Under the pieces are notes generated by a model. The model had not been told where the DNA came from and did not search any database. It saw only the letters and a program-made list of their open reading frames with translations. From NCBI GenBank assembly GCA_004380135.1, contig QXCR01000005.1, positions 310,001 through 374,000 on the forward strand: a stretch of 64,000 bases of DNA. Reading direction: 5' to 3'. Positions 1 to 11,035 of this stretch are shown here, piece by piece (the first letter of the stretch is position 1; every line of letters begins with the position of its first letter). The translations under genes and the position numbers were made by a program. Source of the DNA: Stemphylium vesicarium (lineage: Eukaryota; Ascomycota; Dothideomycetes; Pleosporales; Pleosporaceae).

Positions 1-274
1 GGGGCAGTCATGTGTAAAGGCACGCTAGAGCGCGCTTTCCCTGTTCTTCTAGCGTTGCCGTGGTAACACCCCGAGTGCCACACCAGAACGCCACGCAGGC
101 CCTAGTCCCAGGGCAATGCCGCATGCAGGATTAGCTGCGTCTCGCGAATCTAGCCTCCCTCCCGTCGGATCTGTGGACGAGAGACTGACTCGATCAGGGA
201 AGAGTACATGATCAACTCGTCACCACAGGGTTATGTTCACACATAATATTCCGTTCCTACACCAGCTCATCTTT

Positions 275-1460
275 CTAGTCAAACACCACACCCATACGTC
301 CCTGAGCCTTGTGCGAGTTCATCAGCTCAACCATCTTCGGCACCTCCTCCAGTGGAAAAGCCGTCATATGCGGCAGAATGTTGTGCTTAGCAGAGAACTC
401 GATAGCTTCCCTCATATTGTAGCATGCTAGATCACCATTAGCTTCCCCATCTCGTGTAGAGTAACATAGCTATACTTACTTCCATTGCTCGCACCCTTGA
501 CCCTGTACCGGCCCAGCGCAATGTCCAGCCCATTGAACTCCAACGGTTGCTGCGGAATACCCACAACCATGATCATACCCTGGCCTGGCTTGACTATCGC
601 GGGGCAGTCATCGTAAGATTTCTTTGACGCAGTGAAGTTAACTGCAGCGAGTACACCGCCGCCAGTGATCTCTACAATCTTCTTCTTGTAGTCTTTATCC
701 GTCATTGAGTTGAATGTGTAATCTGCGCCGCAGCTCTTGGCTTCTTCTATGGCTGCGTCTGTGATGTCAATGGCGATGACTTTGTGGCCCATGGCTTTGG
801 AGTATTGAATGCCCATGTGGCCGAGTCCACCGCAGCCGATTACCGCGACCCAGGATCCAGCGGGTAATTCGCAGTCTGCAATACCATGGTATGCTGTTAC
901 GCCTGCGCAAAAAAGAGGTGCCGATTTCTTGGGATCCACTATGATAGCCGAGTCAGCGCTTCACTCTCTACTGTTAAATCCTCTGCACAAGATATGAACT
1001 AACAGTTCTCAGGCAGCATGATGACCTCCCTGGCATCTACTACCGCATACTCCGCAAAGTACCCGTCGGCGCTAAACCCCTGTATCTTCGTCTGCCCCGT
1101 CGAACACCAGGCGTTGTGCACATTCTTGCAAGCATAACATTCGAAGCAGCAATCAACGGCGCAAATGAAGCCCACTGGGTCGCCTTGTTTGAACTTTTTA
1201 GCCACTTCTCCTGACCCGGTCGAAGCTACTCTGCCGGTGCCTTCGTGGCCGATGGTCACGGGGTTCTTGCCGAGAATGAGGCCTTGCTCGTTAGTCTCAA
1301 AGAGCATCACATCCGTGTGACAAAGAGATGCGGAGCCCATCTTGACAAGGACCTCATGTTCGCGTGGCTCTGGGATGGGTACTTCGTTAAGATGGAGCTT
1401 GTTATCCCGTGCATCGTACTGCATCGCCCGCATGGTCTTTTGTTCTGTTATCGAGCCCAT
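275..1460 (-). CDS. Zinc-containing alcohol dehydrogenase, 355 aa, three exons
   Basis: Medium-chain zinc alcohol dehydrogenase that interconverts alcohols and aldehydes with NAD(P). Exons 1460-1004, 938-480 and 426-275; introns 939-1003 and 427-479 have GTTAGT...TAG and GTAAGT...TAG ends and keep the frame (355 codons plus TAG). Visible family marks: catalytic zinc ligands C47 (in LCHTD) and the GHEG motif at 71-74; structural zinc cysteines C105, C108, C111 and C119 (spacing 2-2-7); and the nucleotide-binding GxGGLG at 187-192 before the Rossmann fold. The last exon ends in QGRMGVVFD, the usual end of this family. The length matches fungal and bacterial ADHs of about 350 residues. The substrate cannot be read from sequence. 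No operon-like context; the neighbours are a small unknown gene and a glycosidase. Confidence 0.93.
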
Positions 1461-2309
1461 GGTGAGAGCTTAGCTGGGGAAGGAGATACCTAATGTGGTA
1501 GTAGTAGGTATGTGATGCAGCGAAGAACGTGCGCGTGAACTACTCCTACGAGAGAAGAGACTAGGAATATTGAATGGGAAATTATTGCACGGGAAAAAAT
1601 GACACGTTTGCAGTGGGGAACATTCCATATTGATATGTTGCTCTCGCCATGGCCGGGAACGGTCTGCCGCTGCATAACAGTGGAGTGGGTGATATTTCCC
1701 GAAGACCCAAGGCAGAATAACCCCGCGACGCCCAGTCATTGACCCATGTAACAAGCGAGATAGCGCTCTTGATCTTGTAGCAAAATCGTGAATTTATTAG
1801 TAAATTATATCGTTCGAGTGCAAACGCTGGAAAAACGGAATCTAAACTGGGTATACAAATGAACAAATACTTGCAATATGATGCCGCGAAAAAAGAAAAC
1901 GAAGCGCAGAGCTTTTTCTCAGAAACATAGGAAAGAATAAAGATGGGTATCAAAGACGGGTTTCCAGATAAGCGCAAGGTGGACGCCAGCCCCGCACCTT
2001 CCCTCGTCGCGATAACTCGGCATGTCGGATCTAGATCGCCGAGCAGCCTCCGAAGCATGCGTGGATCCAGGGCGATGCGCTGCTTCCTCCCTTCTTGTTC
2101 TCATCCAGCTATTCCAGTCTTACTCTCTCTCTTCGTAACAACGGGTATCTTGTGAAATTTTGTTTGTGTTGGTCAAACGGGTATCCAGCTCTGTGAAATG
2201 TCGTAGCGAACAAGCGCAGCGCGGCCTCATCTCTTTCTCCCCATATCTCGCATCGGCAATGGCTTCCACACCATTGATTGTCCGAGCGAGATCTCTTGAG
2301 GGTGCACAA
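1461..2309. other. Intergenic, no gene seen
   Basis: About 850 bases between the start of the alcohol dehydrogenase and the stop of the small gene that follows. Open frames here are short, overlap on both strands and resemble no family. It probably carries the dehydrogenase promoter. Confidence 0.5.
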
Positions 2310-2630
2310 TTATCGCACCCAAGGCAGGAAGCGGGCCCAGGCTGCCTTCTTCTTCTGAGCGGGGACCCGCTTCCCTAGGTTGGCCATGTATAGAGCGTAG
2401 CTTCTCTCCATCTTCTCAAAGGCCTCTTGCTTAGCCTTTTCGCACTCCAAAGGGTCGTGGTCCCAGTCCGGGTTGCTCTCGGGGGTGTGGTCACCACGGT
2501 AGCGCGGAGAGACCGAAGGCCAGCCGAAGTCGCGCACAAGAAGTTGAGTGGGAGGCGCAGGCATCTCGCTTTTTTCGTCAATGACTGAGAGGTTTGATGC
2601 ACTATAGGAGGACGAGGAAGAGAGTGACAT
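2310..2630 (-). CDS. Small hypothetical protein, 106 aa
   Basis: Single-exon frame. The start chosen is the internal ATG at 2630 (MSLSSSSSYSAS), because everything upstream in the same frame looks like untranslated leader. The protein has a Ser-rich N-terminus, a middle section rich in Pro, Asp and Trp (GWPSVSPRYRGDHTPESNPDWDHDP), a charged helix (ECEKAKQEAFEKMERSYALYMANLGKR) and a basic Trp-containing tail. No signal peptide or membrane segment is seen. I do not recognise a family. The clean helix and sensible composition suggest a real gene of lineage-restricted type, but an extra exon cannot be excluded. Confidence 0.55.
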   Translation of the reverse strand: MSLSSSSSYSASNLSVIDEKSEMPAPPTQLLVRDFGWPSVSPRYRGDHTPESNPDWDHDPLECEKAKQEAFEKMERSYALYMANLGKRVPAQKKKAAWARFLPWVR

Positions 2631-3141
2631 GATGAGGAGAGGTGGTCTTTGTGTGCGAATTGCGACGCGCTGTGAATGAACTGATGACGGTGTTACGTGT
2701 CGCGCGGATAGTACGGAAGGGTCGAAAAAGAGAACGAATGGAAGATTATAGAGAGTGAGTGAAGACGAAATGGGTGCTATGTCATGGCCCACTGGCGATG
2801 GCTTGGGGTGCGCTGTCGGCAGGTAAGGGCATTAAGGCCTTGGACGATGCGCTGAAAGAGATTGCCCAGTCAGTGCGCCGCACTGTGCGCGTCGCCATCA
2901 GGGGGCGGCGGTTGGTCTCCCAGCGCCACACAATCCAGCCGTACGGCGGATTCGTGTACTAGCGCCCTTGGATCTCGTCCCGGTTGGGGATAATGCAGCC
3001 ATGACGTGCTAAATGGCGATCGTCGCATTCCTTGGAACTAGCGCAAGCATCTAGAACATTTCATGCTGTTTCATGACGCTGCAATGCATTGCTATCTGTC
3101 GCTTCCGTCTATATTTGATATTGGGCATACACTTGCGCACT
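2631..3141. other. Intergenic, no gene seen
   Basis: About 510 bases between the start of the small unknown gene and the stop of the GH15 gene, both on the minus strand. It presumably holds the promoter of the small gene. No RNA gene or repeat recognised. Confidence 0.5.
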
Positions 3142-5408
3142 CTACCTCTGCCGGCTACTCAGTGTCTTATTCAAATTGAACGCTGCAGAAATCAAGGCCA
3201 GATGGCTGAACGCTTGTGGTGTGTTACCCAATTGCTCACCCGATCGGGCGATCTCTTCTGAGAAGATGTGCAAGTGATTTCCAAAACTCAGCATGTTCTC
3301 GAAAATCGTAACGGCCTGTAACAAATATTTCTCGTCGTATGCGCCAGCCTGCGGACGTTAGGAAAAGCAAAACGAGGCTGGGGAACTACTGCACTTACTC
3401 TGGTTAGTGCCTCGACTAGCCAAAATGTGCACATGGAAAAACTGCCTTCTTGTCCACCTACGCCGTCATCGCTAAGGGCGTGGTTGTAACGGTACACCAG
3501 GCCGGTGCTCGTTAAACCTCCTTTCTCGGGAGGCTTCAGAATGCGATCCAGAGTCTTCAAGAAGCGAGGATCGGTCGGCGAGATGAAAAAGACCAGAGGC
3601 GCGATCAGCACAGCCGAATCTAGAATGTCATGCGACTCGTAACTCTGGATGAAGCACTCTAATTCCGAGTTGTAGCCCTTCTCCATAATCTCTTCGCAAA
3701 TCTCGTCGCGGACTCGGTACCACTCTGCTCGGTGGGGACAAGGGAAGCTCCGCTTGTCTGCAAGACGCAACGCCCGGTCAAGCGCTACCCATAACATGAT
3801 CTTGCTGTAGACAAAGTTCTGCTTTTTGCCACGGACTTCCCAAATGGACATGTCAGGCTCCTTCCAGATGGTACAGACGTAGTCTGCAATATCTCGAACC
3901 GTGAGCCACTGATCGTACGATACAGGGCGTCCAAATCGGTTGGCCAGATAAATCCCATCCATGAGTTCACCATAGATGTCGAGCTGTACATGGAATGCTG
4001 CACCGTTTCCAATACGGACAGGCTGGCTCGCTCTATAGCCCTCCATGTGCGGAAGCTCAAGCTCAGGCAGGTCGGTCGATCCATGGATGCTGAACATGAT
4101 TGGAAGGGCTCCATCTCGTGCTTTGGCTTCCTTGACACGCTGGAAGATATAGCTAATATAGGCCTCAGCCTCGTGGCTAAACCCCATACGGAGAAGGATG
4201 TAGATGGTGAAAGATGCATCTCGGACCCATGAGTAGCGATAGTCCCAATTGCGAGAGCCCCCGAAGTCTTCTGGTAGAGAGAATGTAGGCGCAGCAACAA
4301 TCGCTCCACTCGGCTCAAACGTCAACATCTTTAAGAGCAACAGACTCCTCGTGACGACCTCTTCCCACCGACCCACGTATTTGCTTTGCTGAATCCATCG
4401 AGCCCAATACTTGTGTGTGTTCTTCTGTAGCTCAGCAACTTGCTCGGTCTCGATCACGTCTGGACTATGATCTTCGGCATCGCGCAGGATGAAGGAAACA
4501 GCTTGACCCTCGAGCAAAGTGAAAGTAGCTGTGACCCCATGGCCCAAGTTCTGAGAGTCTGGTGTCTTTTCGAAAATAACTTTCGGGCACGACTTCTGTG
4601 GTTCATCGCCACAGTCGATGGTCGCATTCAGTTCCAAGGCCAAGTCGTTGGATCTGAAAGTCACGCGTTGCAGGCAATGTCCCTGCGACGTCTTGCCCAA
4701 GTCGGCGATCTCGGTAGTATGTTTATCTTGGGCATAATTGAAAGCAGGGAAGACCTCGCAACTGACTTCAACATTTCCCCGCATACATTCTACTCGCCTA
4801 ATAAGCCACTTCTTCAGATCAGGGCGCTCGGGCACATTGCCAGTATGCTCACTTGCGATGACGTTGGCGTGGTATTGTGCGTCCCAACTCTTGTCGTCTG
4901 GCCTTGGGAAGAAATCCACAACGTTCATGACTCCCTCCTCTTTCAAGTAACGAGTCTGGAGGATATTGCTCGCAGGAAGATACTGTTGCTTCGTCGTACA
5001 GAGCTTGTCGCTGGTCGGGCCTATAGTGAAGTGGCCGCCCTTCTCTTTGTCTAGGACCCGACAGAACACAGACGGCGAGTCGAAATATGGCCAGCACATG
5101 TAATCGATGCCACCATCCATCGCGACCATCGCACATGTTCGCATGTTGCCGATCAACCCATAGTCTTCAACTGGCATATATCCGTTTGCTGTGCGCCTAG
5201 AACTTGACCTCCGGGAACTTGGTCCATCGGTATTTGATGTCGGGTTCTCCATCTTCTCTTCCTTGTCGCTACGTTCTCGATATAGTTCGGTTCCGCTATA
5301 GCTGTTCAAAGGTAGAGGTGCGCGAAATGGGTCTGAATTTACCATATCTTCAAGAAGCCTTGCGCCCGGGGAACCAGAGTCTATCTTGTCGCTGGCCGAT
5401 TTCGACAT
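3142..5408 (-). CDS. Glycoside hydrolase family 15-type protein (glucoamylase/trehalase-like), 738 aa
   Basis: Predicted intracellular alpha-glucoside hydrolase of the GH15 fold, (alpha/alpha)6 barrel. Exons 5408-3399 and 3348-3142; the 50-base intron 3349-3398 (GTAAGT...CTAAC...CAG) is phase 0, and without it the conserved C-terminal helices (FENMLSFGNHLHIFSEEIA) are lost. The catalytic module starts near residue 77 (VEDYGLIGNMRTCAMVAMDGG). Visible hallmarks are WDYRYSWVRDASFTIY, the acid-side segment PHMEGYRASQPVRIGNGA and the base-side segment GGQEGSFSMCTFWLVEAL. No signal peptide is present and the first ~75 residues are Ser/Arg-rich and probably disordered, unlike secreted fungal glucoamylases. 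Bacterial trehalases of this family share the same layout, so trehalose or a short maltooligosaccharide is a possible substrate; this is inference. Confidence 0.88.
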
Positions 5409-5925
5409 GCCGGAACTGCCGGAGTCTTGGGAAGACGGGTGTAAGCGGGAAGGCGATAGCGGATCTGTTCAGTCATGAAAATCATCGTACATTGTGTAAC
5501 AAGTTGGGATCACCTGATAATAATTACATAGGAGGTAAGCGTGACGTCAGAAGCCATTGCTTTGGCTCCACCACGGCGGGCCACAGGATTCACCTCTTAT
5601 CGCCGTACGTATCCTCAAGTTTTGAGTGTCTTCGCTGCCGTAACAGTGAAGTGTGGCATGTAGTTCTAAACGGATCGATTGGAACGCTTCGTGTAGAATA
5701 AACCACGCGCGTGCATGCGAGAGTGAACAAGAAGAGGAAGGAGCAAAGAAAGAAAAATCGAGTGTGAACAAGAGTATGACGATCGGGGGATGCGATAATG
5801 CGGACTGTTGCATGGGCACTGTGGAGAGGACACCATAAGCTTCAGTAACCCTGTTCGCAATGGCGTATTGTTGGATACTGCTGAACCATTTGAATCACAA
5901 CATACAACCACCTTTCAAGCGTCTT
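5409..5925. other. Intergenic, no gene seen
   Basis: About 520 bases between the start of the GH15 gene and the stop of DPH5. Short overlapping open frames only; presumably the GH15 promoter and the DPH5 3' region. Confidence 0.5.
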
Positions 5926-6894
5926 TTAAGCCTTGCCTTCATAGTCCCTCTTCCACACCTCCTTGAAGCTCTCCTTGTTCACAGCGAACTCCTCGAGGAA
6001 GTCTCTCTCAAGGTCATGCGTCCGCTTGCCGAGCAGCACCAGACTGTGCAGCGGCTTGCCCAGATCGGCGTCGCAAAGTTGCGCCAATGTTCCTGCAACG
6101 ATTTGCTGATCCTCAGCGCCCACCCTCGCAACACCTACAGCCAGACTGTCCTTTGTGTACGCACCCTCTTGCTTTACATCCTCCTCAATCTCCAACATCT
6201 GCTGCGCACACTGCGCCACTGTCATGTATCGCGGTGGCTCGTATATCAGACGCCCTCTTGCCATGTTCTCTATGCTTTGTTCTTTAACTTTGATGTCGAG
6301 GAGGACGAGCGTGTGGAGTCCGATGGAGACGTTCTCCTTGATGCGGTCGTAGAAGGATGCGGGCTTCCAATTGTCGAGGAAGAAGACCATGGATACAGTT
6401 TGTCCAAAGTTGTAGAGTTGCAGGCCGGTAGTACCGATGGAGGTCAGGATGCTGGCGTTGGGGATGGATCGCGTAGGGATGGAGAGTTCGCGGGCGCGGA
6501 GGACGAGGTCAGTGTGCGTAGTCGCTCTAATGTAATGTCAGCCGTGATAATATCGCAGAAAACGGAGGGAAATTACCCAAATGGATCTCCTACTACGAGG
6601 AATGCGACATCGACTTTGTCAGCATCCTTAAGGATATCGTCGCTTGAAGATTCGACCATTTCGCGGTCGGCAATGATGACTTCCCGGCCATAGAAGGTTT
6701 CCTACTACCGTGATAATTAGCCTTCAATGGTCTATGTACTTTCCGTATCTTCGACTCACAAGCACCTCCTTCTCTACCAGCAAGACGGCTGTGTAGGCCT
6801 CAAGGTAGACGCGCTCCGCCTTCTTCACAACCTCAAGACCCTTGACGGTGATGTCCTTCTCATCGGCCAAGCCGAGACCCACGAGGTATAGCAT
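5926..6894 (-). CDS. DPH5: Diphthine methyl ester synthase (diphthamide biosynthesis), 286 aa
   Basis: S-adenosylmethionine-dependent methyltransferase that acts on the modified histidine of translation elongation factor 2, in the cytosol, during diphthamide synthesis. Exons 6894-6760, 6701-6577 and 6526-5926; introns 6702-6759 and 6527-6576 have GTGAGT/GTAATT donors and TAG acceptors and restore one frame. Recognised by the N-terminal [21 protein letters not shown], the GDPFGATTHTDL segment (nucleotide-binding loop of the tetrapyrrole-methylase fold), [17 protein letters not shown] and the C-terminal [17 protein letters not shown]. The length equals that of yeast and human Dph5 (about 285 residues). 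The start codon begins directly with the conserved family N-terminus. Confidence 0.96.
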
Positions 6895-7215
6895 GGCTTG
6901 CTGTCGATTATCACGCGTTTGGTGAGTGAAGGGGGGCGTGGTGGGGTATCGACGCGAAATTCATAAAAAGTTGGCGGGGCTGTGACCTTACTTCGTAGGG
7001 CTGAACCCATCTGGGCCAAGCGTCGCAGCCGGGGGGCGGCATGGTCTGAAATCACGCTAGTAGACCGCAAACCGCGTCGACAACCTGACCTTCATTCACG
7101 TCCGTCGCCAAACACAGCACCTCTTGTACTCTACTCTGTATATTGGATACTTGTATGAATCTTGCGACACGTATTGTATGATTTTGTCGGCCTTGGACGT
7201 AAGCTGTAGGACACC
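6895..7215. promoter_or_regulatory. Divergent promoter region between DPH5 and SPT3
   Basis: About 320 bases separate the two divergent start codons, so both promoters must lie here. I see no clear TATA box for either gene. Confidence 0.5.
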
Positions 7216-8799
7216 ATGTCGGACAAGGATAAGATGGCCAAGTATCGGACGGAGATCCAACAGGTTAGTCTTTCTCGTTATATTCTCCAAGTCCTTTGAA
7301 TTTGTCGCTGCCTTGAATTATTGGAAACTACGCCGAAGAAAGAGAAGGAACATGAACATTCCAAGTCAACACCGCTATCCTCAACGTTTGCCTTTAACAC
7401 CTGCCTTTTCTATTCGCACCACAGCCCGCACGCATGCATCTTTCCTATTATTGTCGAAAAGTGTGGTTCAAACATTCGCTCTGTCCGAGGCACTTCCCTT
7501 GCCATATCTTCATATCGGTGCAAGATAGAACCCGCATGGCCCGTACCCTCCTTCACCGTCCTTCATCCCATCTTCTGTCCCCTCTATTACCTCTGTACCC
7601 GAGCTTCAAACAAGGCCCATCCACAAGATGCCCACGGCGCTTGTATCACCCATCCATCTTCCTGACTCAATATCCTGCCCCCACCTTCACTGTAGGAAGT
7701 CAGTATCATGGCTTCATTGGCGTCCTCCCCACCTGATTTTTCGCCCCCAATGTATCAGCCCGCATCATCAGACGATCTGCTTCCGTTTGAAATAGGCCTC
7801 TCTCTAACTATCCCGCAGATGATGTTCGTCTCCGGCGAGACAGGCGAGCCATCCCCCGAAACGACGACCCTGATAGAATCCATCGTGCAAGACCAAGTGC
7901 AGCACATGCTACGAGAATGCACCGCTCTCGCAACCCGTCGTGGCTCAAAGTCTATTTCCACCGACGACCTCTTCATGCTGATCCGACACGACCGCGCCAA
8001 AATCTCTCGACTCCGCCACTTTCTCCAGTGGAAAGACGTGCGTCGCTCGGTAAAGGATTCTGACGACAAAGGCGGCGATGCGGGAGCCGACGTAGGTGCC
8101 GGAGACGCAGATATCGCGGCTGGAGTGGTTGGGGCTGGTGGACCAGGCGCTGCACCCGTCGACGCCTCCAAAAAGGCCAAGCGGACCAAGGTCGATCTAG
8201 TCTGGGACGTGCAATCCTTCTTCACCGAGTTTCCGCCCCAAAAAGACGATGTCGAAGACGAGGCAGAGGAAGAGATGAACTACGCTACTTTGCAACGTCT
8301 AAAGAACGCAGATGAGCGCACGAGGAACATGACGCGCGAGGAATACGTGCATTGGTCCGACTGCCGTCAAGCTTCCTTCACGTACCGCAAAGGCAAACGC
8401 TTCAAGGAATGGGCGGGCTTTGGTCTCATCACTGACTCCAAACCTTCGGACGACATCATCGATATCCTGGGTTTCCTGACTTTCGAGATCGTGCAGACGC
8501 TTACCGAAGAGGCGCTCAAGGTCAAAGATGCAGAGGATCTGTACAAGAAGAATCACGGCGGGGAGCAGAATCGACTCAAGAGGAAGAGAGAGCGCGGCTT
8601 GTTCGATCCTCCTGAAGAGGCGAGGGAGCCGGTCCAGCCCAGTCATGTGCAGGAAGGCTACAGGAGACTGCAGAGGGGCAATAATAAGGCCAAGGCCATG
8701 CTCAACTTCACGAGGAACGTACATAGGGCAGCACTGAAGCTGGTAAGTCCCCTCGCTGATACAGGCACAACAGCCTATGCTAATGAGATCCAGATTTAG
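7216..8799 (+). CDS. SPT3: SAGA complex subunit Spt3, 324 aa
   Basis: Histone-fold subunit of the SAGA co-activator that works with Spt8 to deliver TBP to promoters. Exons 7216-7263, 7819-8742 and 8794-8799. Exon 1 encodes [16 protein letters not shown] and joins exactly to [16 protein letters not shown], reproducing the conserved Spt3 N-terminus. The first intron (7264-7818) is 555 bases, about ten times the local norm. The histone fold follows ([49 protein letters not shown]), then an Ala/Gly/Asp-rich linker, then the second conserved part ([24 protein letters not shown]). The last coding exon is only ATT TAG; its 51-base intron is open in frame. An alternative start at 7708 inside intron 1 would replace the first 16 residues with 37 others. 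Confidence 0.94.
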
Positions 8800-9272
8800 A
8801 TGCACGACGACGTTGTTGGGCTTGGGGCTGGACATGGCGTTTGGATGGGGCGTTTAGGATTCTTTGATACCCTGTTTAGGCAACGGGCGTCGCGTATGTA
8901 CTTATGGCAGCAATTTACGGGTAATTCGACACGAAGCAATCTCAACATCACATGTTTGATTCATTTGTAGTGCAGACCAACAATGGAATCATATCATCAC
9001 AAAAGTCGTAAATACGTTCAGTGCATGAAAGCAGACCAACTCCAAGATTGACTACTGGTTTCTAATGCCGATGCTCATATCCCTTTTTTGGTACACTCAT
9101 GGCATCGATGATCAGAGTGGGGCAGCCTTGTCGGTCGAATATGCATGGAGAGAAGAGTCCTTCACAGACGTAACATGAAACATGACCGCATATGCCCAGA
9201 TAAAAAGGAGATTTACGCCCTCCTTTAACCTTGAAAAGACCCACGCCAGGTGTTCGTCATGCCATCCCTTCC
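8800..9272. other. Convergent 3' region of SPT3 and RPL19
   Basis: About 470 bases between two stop codons on opposite strands; expected to hold both 3' untranslated regions and polyadenylation signals. No gene seen. Confidence 0.5.
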
Positions 9273-10206
9273 TTACTCCTCGTCGCCCAGCTGAGCTTGA
9301 CGCTTCTGCTGGACACGCTCCTGCCTCCTCTCGCGGGCCGCCTTGGTCTTCGCACGCTTGGCGTCCATCTCCTCCTTGATGACCCTCTCGCGGGCCTTCT
9401 CAGCCTTGGCCTTGTGGATCTACAGTGCATGTTAGTAGCCGAATGTTGAGCGGGGTTCTTGACATAGTCATGATGTCATGTGTCAACGTACGTGTTCAAC
9501 GAGAGCACGCTTGTGCTTGAAGGTGTTACCCTTGGAGAGGTGGTAGAGCTCGTGGTAGAGGTGCCTGTCGATCTTTCCGGCGGCGCGGTACTTGACGAGG
9601 AGACGGCGGAGGACACGGAGACGGCGCATCCAGACGATTTGGCTGTAGACAGGCGCGTTAGTAAACGGCTCCCATCATCCGTGATATCCCACAACGCTTC
9701 TTCTCCACCAGATCCATCACGAGAGAGGCAAGGTGATTGCATACCTTGGCATACGAGCGTCCTTGGTACCCTTCCTCTTACCGAAACCACGGTGTCGGCC
9801 AATTCGTCGGGCGGCAGTCAGCTCCCGGGCGCGGGCACGCGAGTGCATGGTGACGGGCTTGCGGATGATGAGACCATCCTGGACGAGCTTGCGGACGGTC
9901 TGGCGGGAGTTGGCGTTGGCGATTTCGCTGACCTCGTTGGGGTCGAGCCAGATCTTGCGCTTTCCGCAACCGACCACGGAGGCCGCGAGGCGCTTCTGAG
10001 TGCGGAGGTTGACCCTATCAAGCAGTCCATGTCAGTATTTTGATCAATTGTGCGGTTGTAGGCGACGGAGGATGCTATCGTGGGAAGAGGGGTTCGCCAC
10101 GTCTCGAGCGCCTCAAAGGCACCGCTGCGAGTCGCCGAGTGTGCAGCGGATGCGGATTTGTTCTTCGAGGCAGTGCTGGTATATGTGCAGGCGGGTTTCC
10201 TTACAT
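9273..10206 (-). CDS. RPL19: 60S ribosomal protein L19 (eL19), 189 aa
   Basis: Large-subunit ribosomal protein eL19. Exons 10206-10205 (two bases, AT), 10014-9745, 9642-9492 and 9419-9273; introns of 190, 102 and 72 bases with GTAAGG, GTATGC and GTACGT donors. Joined, they give exactly 189 codons, the size of yeast L19. The protein reads [20 protein letters not shown], then [56 protein letters not shown] and a long basic C-terminal helix ending in QAQLGDEE. The initiator ATG exists only after splicing (AT|G); no genomic ATG lies in frame before Val2. A second good donor (GTAAGT) at 10246 would join without creating this ATG, so it may serve another leader form. Confidence 0.93.
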
Positions 10207-11035
10207 TTTCGATGTTGTTGTCGTCCGTGGTCCGTTGTCGACTTACCGTTGTTGAAGCTGAAAGGTGCAGGTAATTTCCACGCCAGGTGCGTGATCGCTT
10301 AGAGCGCCAAGCCGGTCATGTGACCACTAGTCGATTTGGTCCCTAACACGGGAAGGAAGCCACGACTCGCTGCACAAGAACATTACCCGACGCACGACCG
10401 TGTCTCTGATTATGTTTCTGTTTTCTCAGAGTCTGTATCTGCGCATGTTCAGTTTTTACATGCTTGTGTCTTCGCGCGCAGTTTCGAGTGCCAAGAGGCA
10501 TGAAACATTTCTGCTGTAAAGCTCGTGACTTTCAAGTTGCGAAACCCAAGAGCACATCCCGCTGCAGGCCAGGGTAAGACCACCCGTCGACTCTACACTC
10601 GCAAGCATAAGGACGCGCGGATGCATCCCCGGTTTGCTGATTTGCTGGGGCCGACCATCCGCTCGTCATCTCCTTACGTCAAGACTTTTTCACGTCACCA
10701 ACATACATGTAGCATCACACGACTACACGTCAACAGCAGATTATTACATCTCATAAGGTTGAGTATACAACCACCACTTGTCTCCGGTTCGTATGTCAAA
10801 GTGCACATGTCTCATTGTGAGTCATTTGCCATCATTGCGCGCTAGCTCATGCACGGTAAGAGGTACCGCAGAGTTAGATGTGAAAGTGCTCGTCCTCTTT
10901 GAGAGCAATAGTAGGAGCACACACGGCACGTTGATACTTTCTAGACACAGCACCATGTGCATAAATCTGATAGCAATAAGCGAACCTGAAATGAGCGCCA
11001 TGAATTTTCCAAGGATATGCTACATTGATGCACAA
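10207..11035. other. Intergenic, RPL19 promoter side, no gene seen
   Basis: About 830 bases between the RPL19 start and the stop of the FUSC-type membrane protein. Must contain the RPL19 promoter and leader. The longest open frame (10525-10845, +) resembles no family and I regard it as chance. Confidence 0.5.
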
